Source: Burkholderiaceae bacterium (GTDB lineage Bacteria; Pseudomonadota; Gammaproteobacteria; Burkholderiales; Burkholderiaceae). From it: DNA of 13,883 nt. Location: assembly GCA_017997515.1 (NCBI GenBank), contig JAGOEY010000027.1, forward strand, positions 1 through 13,883, given 5' to 3'. The notes beneath the pieces were generated by a model. The model searched no databases. It worked only from the letters and a program-made list of their open reading frames with translations, and was not told where the DNA came from. The position numbers were made by a program, and so were the translations under genes. Shown piece by piece: positions 7,226 to 13,862 of the stretch (positions within the stretch are counted from its first letter, which is position 1; each line of letters begins with the position of its first letter).

Positions 7226-8215
7226 ATGAAACTGATCACCCGCATTGCCGCCACTGCAGCCTTCACTGCCGTGGCCCTGACCGCCACCGCAGGCCCGCTG
7301 GACAAAACCGAATGTATTGCCCCCGCCAAACCCGGCGGTGGTTTTGACCTGACCTGCAAGCTGGTGCAAAGCGCACTGGTGGACGGCAAATTTATCGCTG
7401 ACCCGATGCGTGTGACGTACATGCCTGGCGGCATCGGTGCCGTGGCCTACAACACCGTGATTGCGCAAAAACCCGATGCAGCCAACGCCATCGTCGCCTT
7501 CTCGGGTGGCTCGCTGCTGAACCTGGCGCAGGGCAAGTTTGGCCGCTACACCGAAAACGACGTGCGCTGGCTTTCCGCCATCGGCACCGACTACGGCGCG
7601 GTGGTTGTGGCCGAAAACTCCCCTTTCAAGTCGCTCAAGGACGTGATGGCGGCGATGAAGGCCGACCCCACCAAAGTGGTGCTGGGTGCAGGCGGCTCGG
7701 TGGGCAGCCAGGACTGGATGAAGGCCGCACTCACCGCGCGTGCTGGCGGCGTCAACCCCAAAACGATGCGTTATGTGGCCTTTGAAGGCGGCGGCGAGGC
7801 CCTGACCGCGCTGCAGGGTGGGCACATCCAGGTCTTCACCGGCGACGCCGCTGAAGCCATGCAGCAGATCAAGGCCGGGGCCAAGGTGCGCATCCTGGCC
7901 GTGATGAACGACAAACGCCTGCCCGGCGACATGGCCAAGATCCCGACCGCTGCAGAACAGGGTTATGACGTCGAATGGCCCATCGTGCGCGGCTTCTACG
8001 TGGGCCCCAAGGTGAGTGATGCCGACTACAAAGTCTGGGTTGACACCTTCAACAAGATGCTGGCCACACCCGCGTACGAAAAACTCCGCGATGAACGCGG
8101 CCTGTTCCCCTTGGCACTGACTGGTGCACCGTTGGATGCCTACGTCAAAAAACAGGTGGCTGGCTACCGCAAGCTGGCCGAAGAGTTTGGCTTGAACGTC
8201 GTCCCGGCCAAGTGA
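7226..8215 (+). CDS. tctC: Tricarboxylate-binding periplasmic protein TctC
   Basis: A 329-residue periplasmic solute-binding protein of the TctC/Bug family, the extracytoplasmic receptor of tripartite tricarboxylate transporters. A signal peptide is evident (KLITRIAATAAFTAVALTATA, cut probably just after residue 22). The mature N-terminus has ECIAPAKPGGGFDLTCKL, the glycine-rich ligand loop of the family flanked by two cysteines (C30, C43); as I recall it, this block matches the enterobacterial TctC type closely. GAGGSVGSQDW and AFEGGGEALTALQGGHIQV are further family blocks. The start is firm: GAGGAG lies 8 nt before the ATG. The likely substrate is citrate or a related tri- or dicarboxylate, judged from the sequence block and the adjacent TctDE, but Bug-family specificity varies widely. 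A strong hairpin follows the gene, probably making it the most abundant product of the operon. Confidence 0.93.
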   Translation: MKLITRIAATAAFTAVALTATAGPLDKTECIAPAKPGGGFDLTCKLVQSALVDGKFIADPMRVTYMPGGIGAVAYNTVIAQKPDAANAIVAFSGGSLLNLAQGKFGRYTENDVRWLSAIGTDYGAVVVAENSPFKSLKDVMAAMKADPTKVVLGAGGSVGSQDWMKAALTARAGGVNPKTMRYVAFEGGGEALTALQGGHIQVFTGDAAEAMQQIKAGAKVRILAVMNDKRLPGDMAKIPTAAEQGYDVEWPIVRGFYVGPKVSDADYKVWVDTFNKMLATPAYEKLRDERGLFPLALTGAPLDAYVKKQVAGYRKLAEEFGLNVVPAK

Positions 8216-8220
8216 TCTCC

Positions 8221-8250
8221 GCAGGGCCGCTCGGCCCTGCTCCCCTTTTT
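8221..8250 (+). terminator. Hairpin with T-run between tctC and tctB (attenuator or mRNA stabiliser)
   Basis: GCAGGGCCG-CT-CGGCCCTGC at 8221-8240 is a perfect 9-bp GC-rich inverted repeat (in practice 8 bp with a GCTC loop), followed by TCCCCTTTTT. It starts 5 nt after the tctC stop and ends 12 nt before the tctB ATG. It has the shape of an intrinsic terminator, slightly weakened by the C-run before the five Ts. Since tctB and tctA have no other obvious promoter, partial termination or protection of the upstream mRNA end is most likely, giving more TctC than TctB/TctA. Confidence 0.7.
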
Positions 8251-8262
8251 CGGAGTATTTCC

Positions 8263-8709
8263 ATGAGTGACCGCATTCTGGGCGCGGTGTGTATTGCCGC
8301 GTCCGCCGCCATGGCGTGGGCGGCAAAAGACTACGCCGCCGCCATTTCGTACGAACCCGTCGGCCCGCGCGCGTTCCCGCTGCTGCTTGCCTGCGCCCTC
8401 GGCCTCTCGGGCCTGTGGCTGGTGCTGCGCCCCACGGTCGGCACAGAGGCCTTTCGTGATGTGCCCTGGAAGGGCACCTTCATGTGTGCGGGTGCCGTGC
8501 TGGTTTACGCATTGCTGTTCCAGTGGCTCGGCTTTCCGCTGGCCACGGCATTGATGGCACTGCCGATGGGTGTGGCTTTTGGCGGCAGCTGGAAACAGTC
8601 GCTGGCCGGTGGTGCTGCGCTGGGACTGGTGCTGTACCTGCTGTTCGACAAACTGCTGGACGTGGTGTTACCCGTCGGCCCACTGGCCACCTTGTTGGGA
8701 GGCAACTGA
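8263..8709 (+). CDS. tctB: Small membrane subunit TctB of tricarboxylate transporter
   Basis: A 148-residue integral membrane protein with four likely helices (about 4-21, 36-55, 72-90 and 112-137; the region 92-108 is also hydrophobic). It carries the TctB-type motif SYEPVGPRAFPLLLA (about 29-43), found after the first helix in this family. TctB is the small, poorly conserved inner-membrane subunit that pairs with TctA; its exact role in transport is not settled. I chose the ATG at 8263, with GGAG 7 nt upstream; the in-frame GTG at 8212 would place the tctC/tctB hairpin inside the coding region and overlap tctC. The stop is one base before the tctA ATG, so the two are tightly coupled. Weak sequence conservation is normal here; position between tctC and tctA makes the assignment secure. 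Confidence 0.9.
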   Translation: MSDRILGAVCIAASAAMAWAAKDYAAAISYEPVGPRAFPLLLACALGLSGLWLVLRPTVGTEAFRDVPWKGTFMCAGAVLVYALLFQWLGFPLATALMALPMGVAFGGSWKQSLAGGAALGLVLYLLFDKLLDVVLPVGPLATLLGGN

Positions 8710-8710
8710 G

Positions 8711-10222
8711 ATGGACATCCTGCAACACCTGGTGGCGGGTTTTGGCGTCGCCCTGAGCCCCACCAACCTGCTGATCGCCGCGATCGGCTGTTTTATCGGC
8801 ACCATCGTGGGCCTGCTGCCGGGCCTGGGGCCCATCAACGGGGTCGCCATTCTGATGCCCCTGGCTTTTGCCATGAAGTTGCCGGCCGAGACGTCGCTGA
8901 TCCTGCTGGCCGCGGTGTATATCGGCTGCGAATACGGTGGTCGTATCTCGTCCATTTTGCTCAACGTGCCCGGGGATGCGGGGGCCATCATGACTGCGCT
9001 CGACGGGTACCCCATGGCGCGCAAGGGGCTGGGCGGCGTGGCGCTGTCCATCTCGGCCTGGAGCTCCTTTGTCGGCTCGCTGGTGGCCACCATTGGCATC
9101 GTGCTGTTTGCCCCCTTGCTGGCCAGTTGGGCTTTGTCGTTCGGGCCGGCCGAGTATTTCGCGCTGATGTGTTTTGCCTTCGCGTGTATCGCAGGCCTGA
9201 TGGGTGATGCACCGGTCAAGGCCGGCCTGGCGGCCATCATCGGCCTGTCGATGTCCTGCGTGGGGCTTGACTCCAACTCAGGCATTTACCGCTTCACCGG
9301 CGGCGACGTCCACCTCTCTGACGGCATCCAGTTCGTGGTGGTGGTGATCGGTGTGTTCTCTATCAGCGAGATTCTGCTCATGCTGCAAGAGCACCACAGC
9401 AGCACCGGCATCATTACGCAGACCGGCCGCATGATGTTCAACCTGAAGGAGCTGGCCTACACCTGGTGGGGCACGTTGCGCTCCAGCGTGGTGGGTTTTG
9501 CAGTGGGTGTATTGCCCGGCGCGGGGGCCACAATCGCCAGCGCCATGACCTACTCCATGGAAAAGAGCCTGACCGACAAGGAAGGCACTTTTGGCAAAGG
9601 CGACATCCGTGGTGTGGCCGCACCCGAGGCGGCCAACAACTCGGCTGCCACCGGCTCCTTTGTGCCCATGCTCACGCTGGGTGTGCCCGGCTCCGGCACC
9701 ACGGCGGTGATGATGGGTGCGCTCTCGCTCTACAACATCACCCCCGGCCCGGCGCTGTTCACCCAACAGCCCGACCTGGTGTGGGGGCTGATCGCCTCGC
9801 TGTTCCTGGCCAACGTGATCCTGCTGGTGCTCAACATCCCGCTGGTGGGTGTGTTCATCAAGGTACTGAAGGTGCCCAACTGGCTGCTGGTGCCCGGCAT
9901 CATCGCGGTCAGCAGTGTGGGAGTGTACGCGGTGCATGCCACCACCTTCGACCTGGTCCTGATGACCGCGCTGGGTTTTGCCGCCTACCTGCTGCGCAAA
10001 CAAGGTGTGCCCATGGCCCCGCTGATCCTGGGCTTTGTGCTGGGCGACATGATGGAACAAAACCTGCGCCGCGCACTGTCCATCAGCAACGGCGACGCCA
10101 GCATCCTCGTAGGCAGCCCCATCTCCATCGGACTGTGGACTGCAGCGGCGCTGATGCTGGTGGTGCCACTGGTGATGCGCACACTGCAAAAACGGCGCAG
10201 CGCAGAGGTGACTGCAGCCTGA
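8711..10222 (+). CDS. tctA: Large membrane subunit TctA of tricarboxylate transporter
   Basis: A 503-residue polytopic inner-membrane protein, the permease core of the tripartite tricarboxylate transporter, with roughly 10-12 hydrophobic segments. The internal duplication typical of TctA is visible: GLLPGLGPINGVAILMP in the first half (about 36-52) and GVLPGAGATIASAMTYSM in the second. The highly conserved GVAAPEAANNSAATGSFVPM and LGVPGSGTTAVMMGAL blocks follow. It moves TctC-delivered substrate inward, probably using an ion gradient. The ATG at 8711 has GGGAGG 8 nt upstream, inside the end of tctB, and begins one base after the tctB stop. Length is normal and all motifs are intact, so the transporter looks functional. 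It is the last gene of the block; a hairpin at 10276-10313 separates it from convergent aceA. Confidence 0.95.
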   Translation: MDILQHLVAGFGVALSPTNLLIAAIGCFIGTIVGLLPGLGPINGVAILMPLAFAMKLPAETSLILLAAVYIGCEYGGRISSILLNVPGDAGAIMTALDGYPMARKGLGGVALSISAWSSFVGSLVATIGIVLFAPLLASWALSFGPAEYFALMCFAFACIAGLMGDAPVKAGLAAIIGLSMSCVGLDSNSGIYRFTGGDVHLSDGIQFVVVVIGVFSISEILLMLQEHHSSTGIITQTGRMMFNLKELAYTWWGTLRSSVVGFAVGVLPGAGATIASAMTYSMEKSLTDKEGTFGKGDIRGVAAPEAANNSAATGSFVPMLTLGVPGSGTTAVMMGALSLYNITPGPALFTQQPDLVWGLIASLFLANVILLVLNIPLVGVFIKVLKVPNWLLVPGIIAVSSVGVYAVHATTFDLVLMTALGFAAYLLRKQGVPMAPLILGFVLGDMMEQNLRRALSISNGDASILVGSPISIGLWTAAALMLVVPLVMRTLQKRRSAEVTAA

Positions 10223-10275
10223 TGACTGTGCCCTGCGGGCATGACCTGTGCAGCAGGTAAACGGCACATCCCCAC

Positions 10276-10313
10276 ACAACAAAAAGCCACCCCGAAGGGT
10301 GGCCTCTTGTTGT
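10276..10313 (-). terminator. Intrinsic terminator of aceA, possibly bidirectional with tctA
   Basis: The hairpin GCCACCC-CGAA-GGGTGGC (10286-10303) is perfect, with additional outer arms ACAACAA and TTGTTGT. Read on the minus strand, the loop is TTCG closed by C-G, the very stable tetraloop C(UUCG)G, and TTTTTG follows the stem at once, so it is a strong terminator for aceA. Read on the plus strand, the following CTCTTGTTGT is a weaker U-tract that may also end tctA transcription. Confidence 0.85.
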
Positions 10314-10353
10314 CTCCTCCCTCTTCGGGGATTGCGTTCAATTCATCAACAGC

Positions 10354-11685
10354 TCAATGGAACTGTTCTTCTTCCGTAGAACCCGTCAGTGCCTTCACGC
10401 TGGACGAACCGCCCTGGATCACCGTCGTCACGTCGTCGAAGTAACCTGCGCCCACTTCCTGCTGGTGTGACACGAAGGTGTAGCCCTTGTCGCGTGCTGC
10501 AAATTCTGGCTCTTGCACCATGTTCACATAGTGCTTCATGCCTTCGCCGTTGGCGTATGCGTGGGCGAACTGGAAGGTGTTGAACCAGTTGATGTGGATG
10601 CCAGCCAGTGTGATGAACTGGTACTTGTAGCCGAGTGCCGACAGGTCTTCCTGGAAGGATGCGATCTGGCTGTCGTTCAGGTTCTTCTTCCAGTTGAACG
10701 ATGGCGAGCAGTTGTACGACAGCAGCTTGCCGGGGCATGCAGCGTGTACAGCCTGGGCGAATTCACGGGCAAAGCCGATGTCTGGCACGCCGGTTTCGCA
10801 CCACACCAGGTCGGCGTACGGAGCGTAGGCAACACCGCGGCTGATGGCTTGTTCCAGGCCGTTCTTGACACGGTAGAAGCCTTCTTGGGTGCGCTCACCG
10901 GTCAGGAATGGCTTGTCGTTGGCGTCGTGGTCGGATGTGATCAGGTTGGCGGCTTCAGCATCGGTGCGGGCCAGCACGATGGTGGACACACCCATCACGT
11001 CGGCAGCAAAACGGGCAGAGATCAGCTTTTCGCAGGCTTCTTGCGTTGGCACCAGCACCTTGCCACCCATGTGGCCGCACTTCTTCACGGCAGCCAGTTG
11101 GTCTTCAAAGTGAACGCCGGCAGCGCCGCTTTGGATCATGTTCTTCATGAGCTCAAAAGCGTTCAGCACGCCGCCAAAGCCGGCTTCTGCGTCCGCCACG
11201 ATGGGCAGGAAGTAGTCGATGAATTCCTTGCTGCCTGGCTCGACACCACGGCCCCACTGGATTTCGTCAGCGCGCTTGAAGGTGTTGTTGATGCGGCGAA
11301 CCATGGTGGGAACCGAGTCGTAGGCGTACAGCGACTGGTCGGGGTACATGGTTTCAGACGTGTTGCCGTCGGCAGCGACTTGCCAGCCCGACAGGTACAC
11401 GGCTTCCAGGCCAGCCTTGGCTTGTTGCATGGCCTGGCCAGCAGAGATGGCGCCGAATGCGTTGACGTAACCCTTCTTGGAGCCGCCGTTGATCTTGTCC
11501 CACAGCTTTTCAGCGCCGCGCTTGGCCAAGGTGTGCTCGATAGGCAGCGAGCCGCGCAGGCGCACCACGTCGGCAGCGCTGTAACCGCGCTTCACGCCCT
11601 TCCAACGGGGGTTGGTGGCCCAGTCTTTTTCCAGGGCGGCAATTTGTTGTTCACGGCTCAGTTGTTCGGTCAGGGATTGGGGCAT
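10354..11685 (-). CDS. aceA: Isocitrate lyase
   Basis: A 443-residue cytoplasmic enzyme that splits isocitrate into succinate and glyoxylate, the entry step of the glyoxylate shunt used for growth on acetate and fatty acids. The catalytic signature [13 protein letters not shown] is intact, with nucleophile C203. The metal and substrate region ([20 protein letters not shown], with D165) and VHFEDQ are also present, together with [12 protein letters not shown] in the C-terminal half. Length fits the short bacterial type of isocitrate lyase. The ATG at 11685 has GGAG 7-8 nt upstream. It is monocistronic: a strong terminator follows and the next gene upstream is 343 nt away. The malate synthase gene is not in this window. 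The upstream region contains two pairs of palindromic sites, so expression is probably tightly controlled. No missing residues noted. Confidence 0.97.
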   Translation of the reverse strand: MPQSLTEQLSREQQIAALEKDWATNPRWKGVKRGYSAADVVRLRGSLPIEHTLAKRGAEKLWDKINGGSKKGYVNAFGAISAGQAMQQAKAGLEAVYLSGWQVAADGNTSETMYPDQSLYAYDSVPTMVRRINNTFKRADEIQWGRGVEPGSKEFIDYFLPIVADAEAGFGGVLNAFELMKNMIQSGAAGVHFEDQLAAVKKCGHMGGKVLVPTQEACEKLISARFAADVMGVSTIVLARTDAEAANLITSDHDANDKPFLTGERTQEGFYRVKNGLEQAISRGVAYAPYADLVWCETGVPDIGFAREFAQAVHAACPGKLLSYNCSPSFNWKKNLNDSQIASFQEDLSALGYKYQFITLAGIHINWFNTFQFAHAYANGEGMKHYVNMVQEPEFAARDKGYTFVSHQQEVGAGYFDDVTTVIQGGSSSVKALTGSTEEEQFH

Positions 11686-11782
11686 CGCGTAACTCCGTAG
11701 GTTGGTAATAACAGGGAACTCTTGGCAACCAGTGGCTGGGTGTGTGACCTTTGCCTGCTGCTTGCTCTGGCATGAATTCTAG

Positions 11783-11824
11783 TCTTGTATAAGACTTTAG
11801 GATCATCTTATGTCTTATATAAGA
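11783..11824. promoter_or_regulatory. Paired TCTTRTATAAGA operator candidates at the aceA promoter
   Basis: Two copies of one palindrome are present. TCTTGTATAAGA lies at 11783-11794, extending to AGTCTTGTATAAGACT with 6-bp arms. The perfect 12-bp palindrome TCTTATATAAGA lies at 11813-11824. Their starts are 30 bp apart, close to three helical turns. The second overlaps the best -10 candidate for aceA, so a repressor is the simplest reading. The size and AT-rich centre suit a dimeric GntR-type regulator, but the protein is unknown and that is inference. Confidence 0.6.
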
Positions 11825-11843
11825 TTAAAATTTTCATGAACAA
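11816..11843 (-). promoter_or_regulatory. Candidate aceA promoter
   Basis: On the minus strand, TTGTTC (11843-11838) and TATATA (11821-11816) are separated by 16 nt. This would start transcription near 11808 and give a leader of about 120 nt. The -10 lies inside the palindrome at 11813-11824. Other AT-rich alternatives exist nearby (for example TAGAAT around 11775-11780, without a good -35), so confidence is modest. Confidence 0.35.
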
Positions 11844-11865
11844 AATCAACAACTTATCAACACAA

Positions 11866-11902
11866 TTTCTCAATGCGAGAGTTTGTTTCTCATATTGAGA
11901 AA
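11866..11902. promoter_or_regulatory. Tandem TTTCTCA-N3-TGAGAAA sites upstream of aceA
   Basis: A perfect palindrome, TTTCTCATATTGAGAAA (11886-11902), is preceded exactly 20 bp earlier by an imperfect copy, TTTCTCAATGCGAGAGT (11866-11882). The spacing places both on nearly the same face of the helix. They lie upstream of the candidate -35 of aceA, where an activator would bind. The motif differs from the TCTTRTATAAGA pair, implying a second regulator. The protein that binds is unknown. Confidence 0.55.
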
Positions 11903-12028
11903 AAATGCTGTGCTGCAGCACGTCAACTTTTCATAATTTGAAATGGAAATGTGCGCTGATGAAATGCAGTCATGGCGGGCTACTCTTTACGGGCCGCCAA
12001 GCTCTCCCCCAGTACCGTCAAACCATGT

Positions 12029-12439
12029 TCACGCGCGCTGAAACCAGTCTCCGCCCGCCATCAAGGGCTTGCCGACCGTGCGCGCCGGGTTGATCTCGTA
12101 CACGATGCAACGCACAGTGGCTTCGTCCACCAACACATCCATTTCCCGCTTTGCATACTCCCCCGTGGCCTGGGGAAAAACCTCTTCTATCTCGTCAAGC
12201 ACTGCCTCCAGCGCGGGCTCAATCGCGTACACCTCGCCTTGCACCCGTGCGCCCTGCTCTTGGCCGGCATGCAGCACCAGGCCGGGGTAAGCGCCCAGGT
12301 TGTACATCTGCCCCGCCACCTGCGCCGTGCCCACCCACCGTGGCGAGGGCACCAGCCGGGTGATGTCGTTGCTGCCCCCACGGCGCAAGGTGCCGTAGAC
12401 AAATACGTAGCGGGTGGCTGGGGACGGAGGCGTGGACAT
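12029..12439 (-). CDS. Gamma-glutamylcyclotransferase-like (AIG2/GGCT fold) protein
   Basis: A 136-residue protein with the GGCT/AIG2-like fold. The defining nucleotide-loop-like motif YVFVYGTLRRG is at 11-21, followed by MYNLGAYPGLVL, the strand-turn typical of the family, then GEVYAI. LDEIEEV (81-87) supplies the conserved acidic residue, probably E85, that acts as general base in characterised cyclotransferases. Members release 5-oxoproline from gamma-glutamyl amines or peptides, but many bacterial ones have untested substrates, so the reaction is only probable here. The ATG at 12439 puts the motif at the usual distance from the N-terminus; I see no clear Shine-Dalgarno. It stands alone, with the aceA control region downstream and a repeat-rich intergenic region upstream. 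It is sometimes labelled as a YtfP-like protein; I do not assign a symbol. Confidence 0.88.
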   Translation of the reverse strand: MSTPPSPATRYVFVYGTLRRGGSNDITRLVPSPRWVGTAQVAGQMYNLGAYPGLVLHAGQEQGARVQGEVYAIEPALEAVLDEIEEVFPQATGEYAKREMDVLVDEATVRCIVYEINPARTVGKPLMAGGDWFQRA

Positions 12440-12516
12440 GGTGATGGCGTTGCGCGTGTGGAGTGGCCCCAGTCTAGGCGCTCAGCTTGTCGGGGCCGTG
12501 AAAAGGTCGTGAAACG

Positions 12517-12599
12517 ATTTTTTAAGAAAAATATGCCTCTAGCGCACATGGGATGTGCGCAAGCAGCTATCAAAACAGGAGTAAAAAGGCATTTAGCGC
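12517..12599 (+). repeat. Dispersed intergenic repeat, copy 2 (well preserved)
   Basis: Begins with the inverted repeat ATTTTT-TAAG-AAAAAT (12517-12532), then TGCCTCTAGCGC. A perfect stem follows, GCGCACAT-GGG-ATGTGCGC at 12542-12560, then AAGCAGCTATCAAAA, an A/G-rich stretch, and GGCATTTAGCGCC. The block order CTAGCGC, TGCGC, GCTAT, GCATT matches the degenerate copy at 4894-4940 in the same orientation. I recall similar elements between genes of Comamonadaceae; this is memory, not a search. Confidence 0.6.
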
Positions 12600-12765
12600 C
12601 CGGTACTGGCCTTCGCAGGCCGCACCTGCAACAGATGTTTCATCTCTGCGCGCCGGATCGCGACCCCTGCGCAGCGACAATCACCCCCTTCTGTTTTCCA
12701 TTCCCAGTCACTAACCCAACATCCCCCCACCCCGCCGTATGAGGCGCGCGCAGTATTTCCAGCAG

Positions 12766-12850
12766 ACACCGCGGAACTGGCTTTGCCAGGCCGCCAGTGT
12801 CGCCCCCTGCAAGGGGGTTGGCGAGAGCGAAGCGAAGCCTGGGGGTGAGC
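12766..12850 (+). repeat. GC-rich intergenic repeat upstream of rdgC
   Basis: A block beginning near GACACCGCGGAACTGG and containing TGGCTTTGCCA, a hairpin CCCCCT-GCA-AGGGGG at 12803-12817, then GCGAGAGCGAAGCGAAGCC and GGGGGTGAGCC. It looks like the C-run/G-run family of intergenic repeats that I recall from Comamonadaceae genomes, different from the AT-rich element nearby. It ends about 16 nt before the rdgC start, so it forms most of the sequence just upstream of that gene. There is only one copy here, so its repeat status rests on recollection. Confidence 0.45.
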
Positions 12851-12866
12851 CGTATTTTTAGAAAGA

Positions 12867-13862
12867 GTGCCAGTGTTCAAGAACGTGATCATGTTTCGCA
12901 TCCAACCGGGTTGGACCACCTCCATCGAACAAATCGAGGAAGCCCTGCAACAGACGCCCTTCACCGAATGTGGCCTCACGCAGGAGCGTTCTTTTGGCTG
13001 GGTGCCGCCGCGCGGTGAGGCACACGGTGCGCTGGTCGAGGCCGTGGGTGGCCAGTACATCCTGAAGTTCATGACCGAAAGCAAGGCCGTGCCTGCGTCG
13101 GTGCTGAACCGCAAGGTCAAAGAGCGTGTGGCCCAGATTGAAGCCACCACCGGCCGCAAACCCGGCAAGAAGGAAAGCAAGGAGCTGAAGGAAGAAGCCA
13201 AGCTGACCCTGCTGCCCATGGCTTTTACCAAACAGGCGGCCACCACCGTGTGGGTGGACCGCGAGCAGAACATGCTGGTGATCGACGCGGGCAACCAGGG
13301 CCGGGCTGACGAGATCGTCACCTGCCTGGTCAAGGCGCTGCCCGGTTTTGGCACCACCGAAATGCAGACCACCACGTCGGCCGGTATTGCCATGTCCGAA
13401 TGGCTGACCACACAAGAGCCACCCGCTGGCTTCAGCATTGACCGCGAATGTGAGCTGAAGGCCACCGACGACACCAAGGCCGTGGTGCGTTACTCCAAAC
13501 ACCCGCTGGACATTGAAGAAGTCAAACAGCACATCGCCACGGGCAAAGTGCCCACCAAGCTGGCGATGACCTGGGACGACCGTGTGTCTTTCGTGCTCAC
13601 CGACACCATGCTGGTGAAGAAGGTCAGCTTCCTGGACGTGGTGTTTGAAGGCAACAAGCCCGAAGACAGCGGCTTTGACGCCGACGCTGCCATCGCCACG
13701 GGTGAACTGGCCCAGCTGATCCCTGACCTGATGGCCGCACTGGGTGGCGAGATGGAACTGGGTGCGGCACCAAAAGACACCGACAGCGCAGCCCCGGCAT
13801 CGTCTGCAGCGGCAAAACCCGCCGCCACTGCCGAGACCACGTCCGACTCAGCGCCCTGGTAA
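12867..13862 (+). CDS. rdgC: Recombination-associated protein RdgC
   Basis: A 331-residue nucleoid-associated protein. RdgC forms a dimeric ring around DNA and restrains RecA-mediated strand exchange. Recognisable blocks are the N-terminal FKNVIMFRI, FGWVPPRG (43-50), a long charged coiled region (NRKVKERVAQIEATTGRKPG, then KKESKELKEEAKLTLLP, about 81-117) and TTVWVDREQNMLVIDA. The core aligns in order with E. coli RdgC (303 aa). The extra length is a low-complexity Ala/Ser/Thr/Pro tail of about 30 residues (AAPKDTDSAAPASSAAAKP onward). The start is GTG at 12867, giving MPVFKNV, which lines up with the E. coli N-terminus as I recall it. A GTG two codons later (12873) has better spacing from the weak AAAGAG and is an alternative. 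It appears to be transcribed alone; the sequence ends 21 nt after the stop with no terminator seen. Confidence 0.95.
   Translation: MPVFKNVIMFRIQPGWTTSIEQIEEALQQTPFTECGLTQERSFGWVPPRGEAHGALVEAVGGQYILKFMTESKAVPASVLNRKVKERVAQIEATTGRKPGKKESKELKEEAKLTLLPMAFTKQAATTVWVDREQNMLVIDAGNQGRADEIVTCLVKALPGFGTTEMQTTTSAGIAMSEWLTTQEPPAGFSIDRECELKATDDTKAVVRYSKHPLDIEEVKQHIATGKVPTKLAMTWDDRVSFVLTDTMLVKKVSFLDVVFEGNKPEDSGFDADAAIATGELAQLIPDLMAALGGEMELGAAPKDTDSAAPASSAAAKPAATAETTSDSAPW

Larger units (their letters stand above)
11686..12028. other. Gene-free control region upstream of aceA
   Basis: This 343-nt AT-rich stretch has no plausible coding gene on either strand. Its first half as read from aceA holds the ribosome binding site, a candidate promoter and the palindromic sites listed separately. 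The part from about 11940 to 12028 has no clear signal except TGGCGG and CCGCCA arms (about 11972-12000), which may form a weak hairpin after the cyclotransferase-like gene. Confidence 0.6.
12440..12866. other. Gene-free, repeat-containing region between divergent genes
   Basis: This 427-nt stretch between the cyclotransferase-like gene and rdgC has no credible ORF. It contains two repeat elements (12517-12599 and about 12766-12850, listed separately). Between them, about 12600-12765, I see a pyrimidine-rich non-coding stretch without clear structure. I found no convincing promoter for either flanking gene. Confidence 0.55.

Noticed and set aside
6752..8326. A 524-codon open frame on the - strand opposite tctE and tctC
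   Set aside because: Composition is His/Gly/Gln-heavy without recognisable motifs, and it lies opposite two genes with intact catalytic or binding motifs.
10513..11700. A 395-codon open frame on the + strand opposite aceA
   Set aside because: It mirrors the codon pattern of isocitrate lyase, which is complete and unambiguous on the minus strand.
11853..11861. TTATCAACA resembling a DnaA box upstream of aceA
   Set aside because: A single site with one mismatch to the usual box, with no cluster and no origin-associated genes; expected by chance in AT-rich sequence.
11972..12742. A 256-codon open frame on the + strand over the cyclotransferase-like gene and the repeat region
   Set aside because: It runs antisense through a real gene and then through repeat elements, with no conserved motif; coding is not credible.
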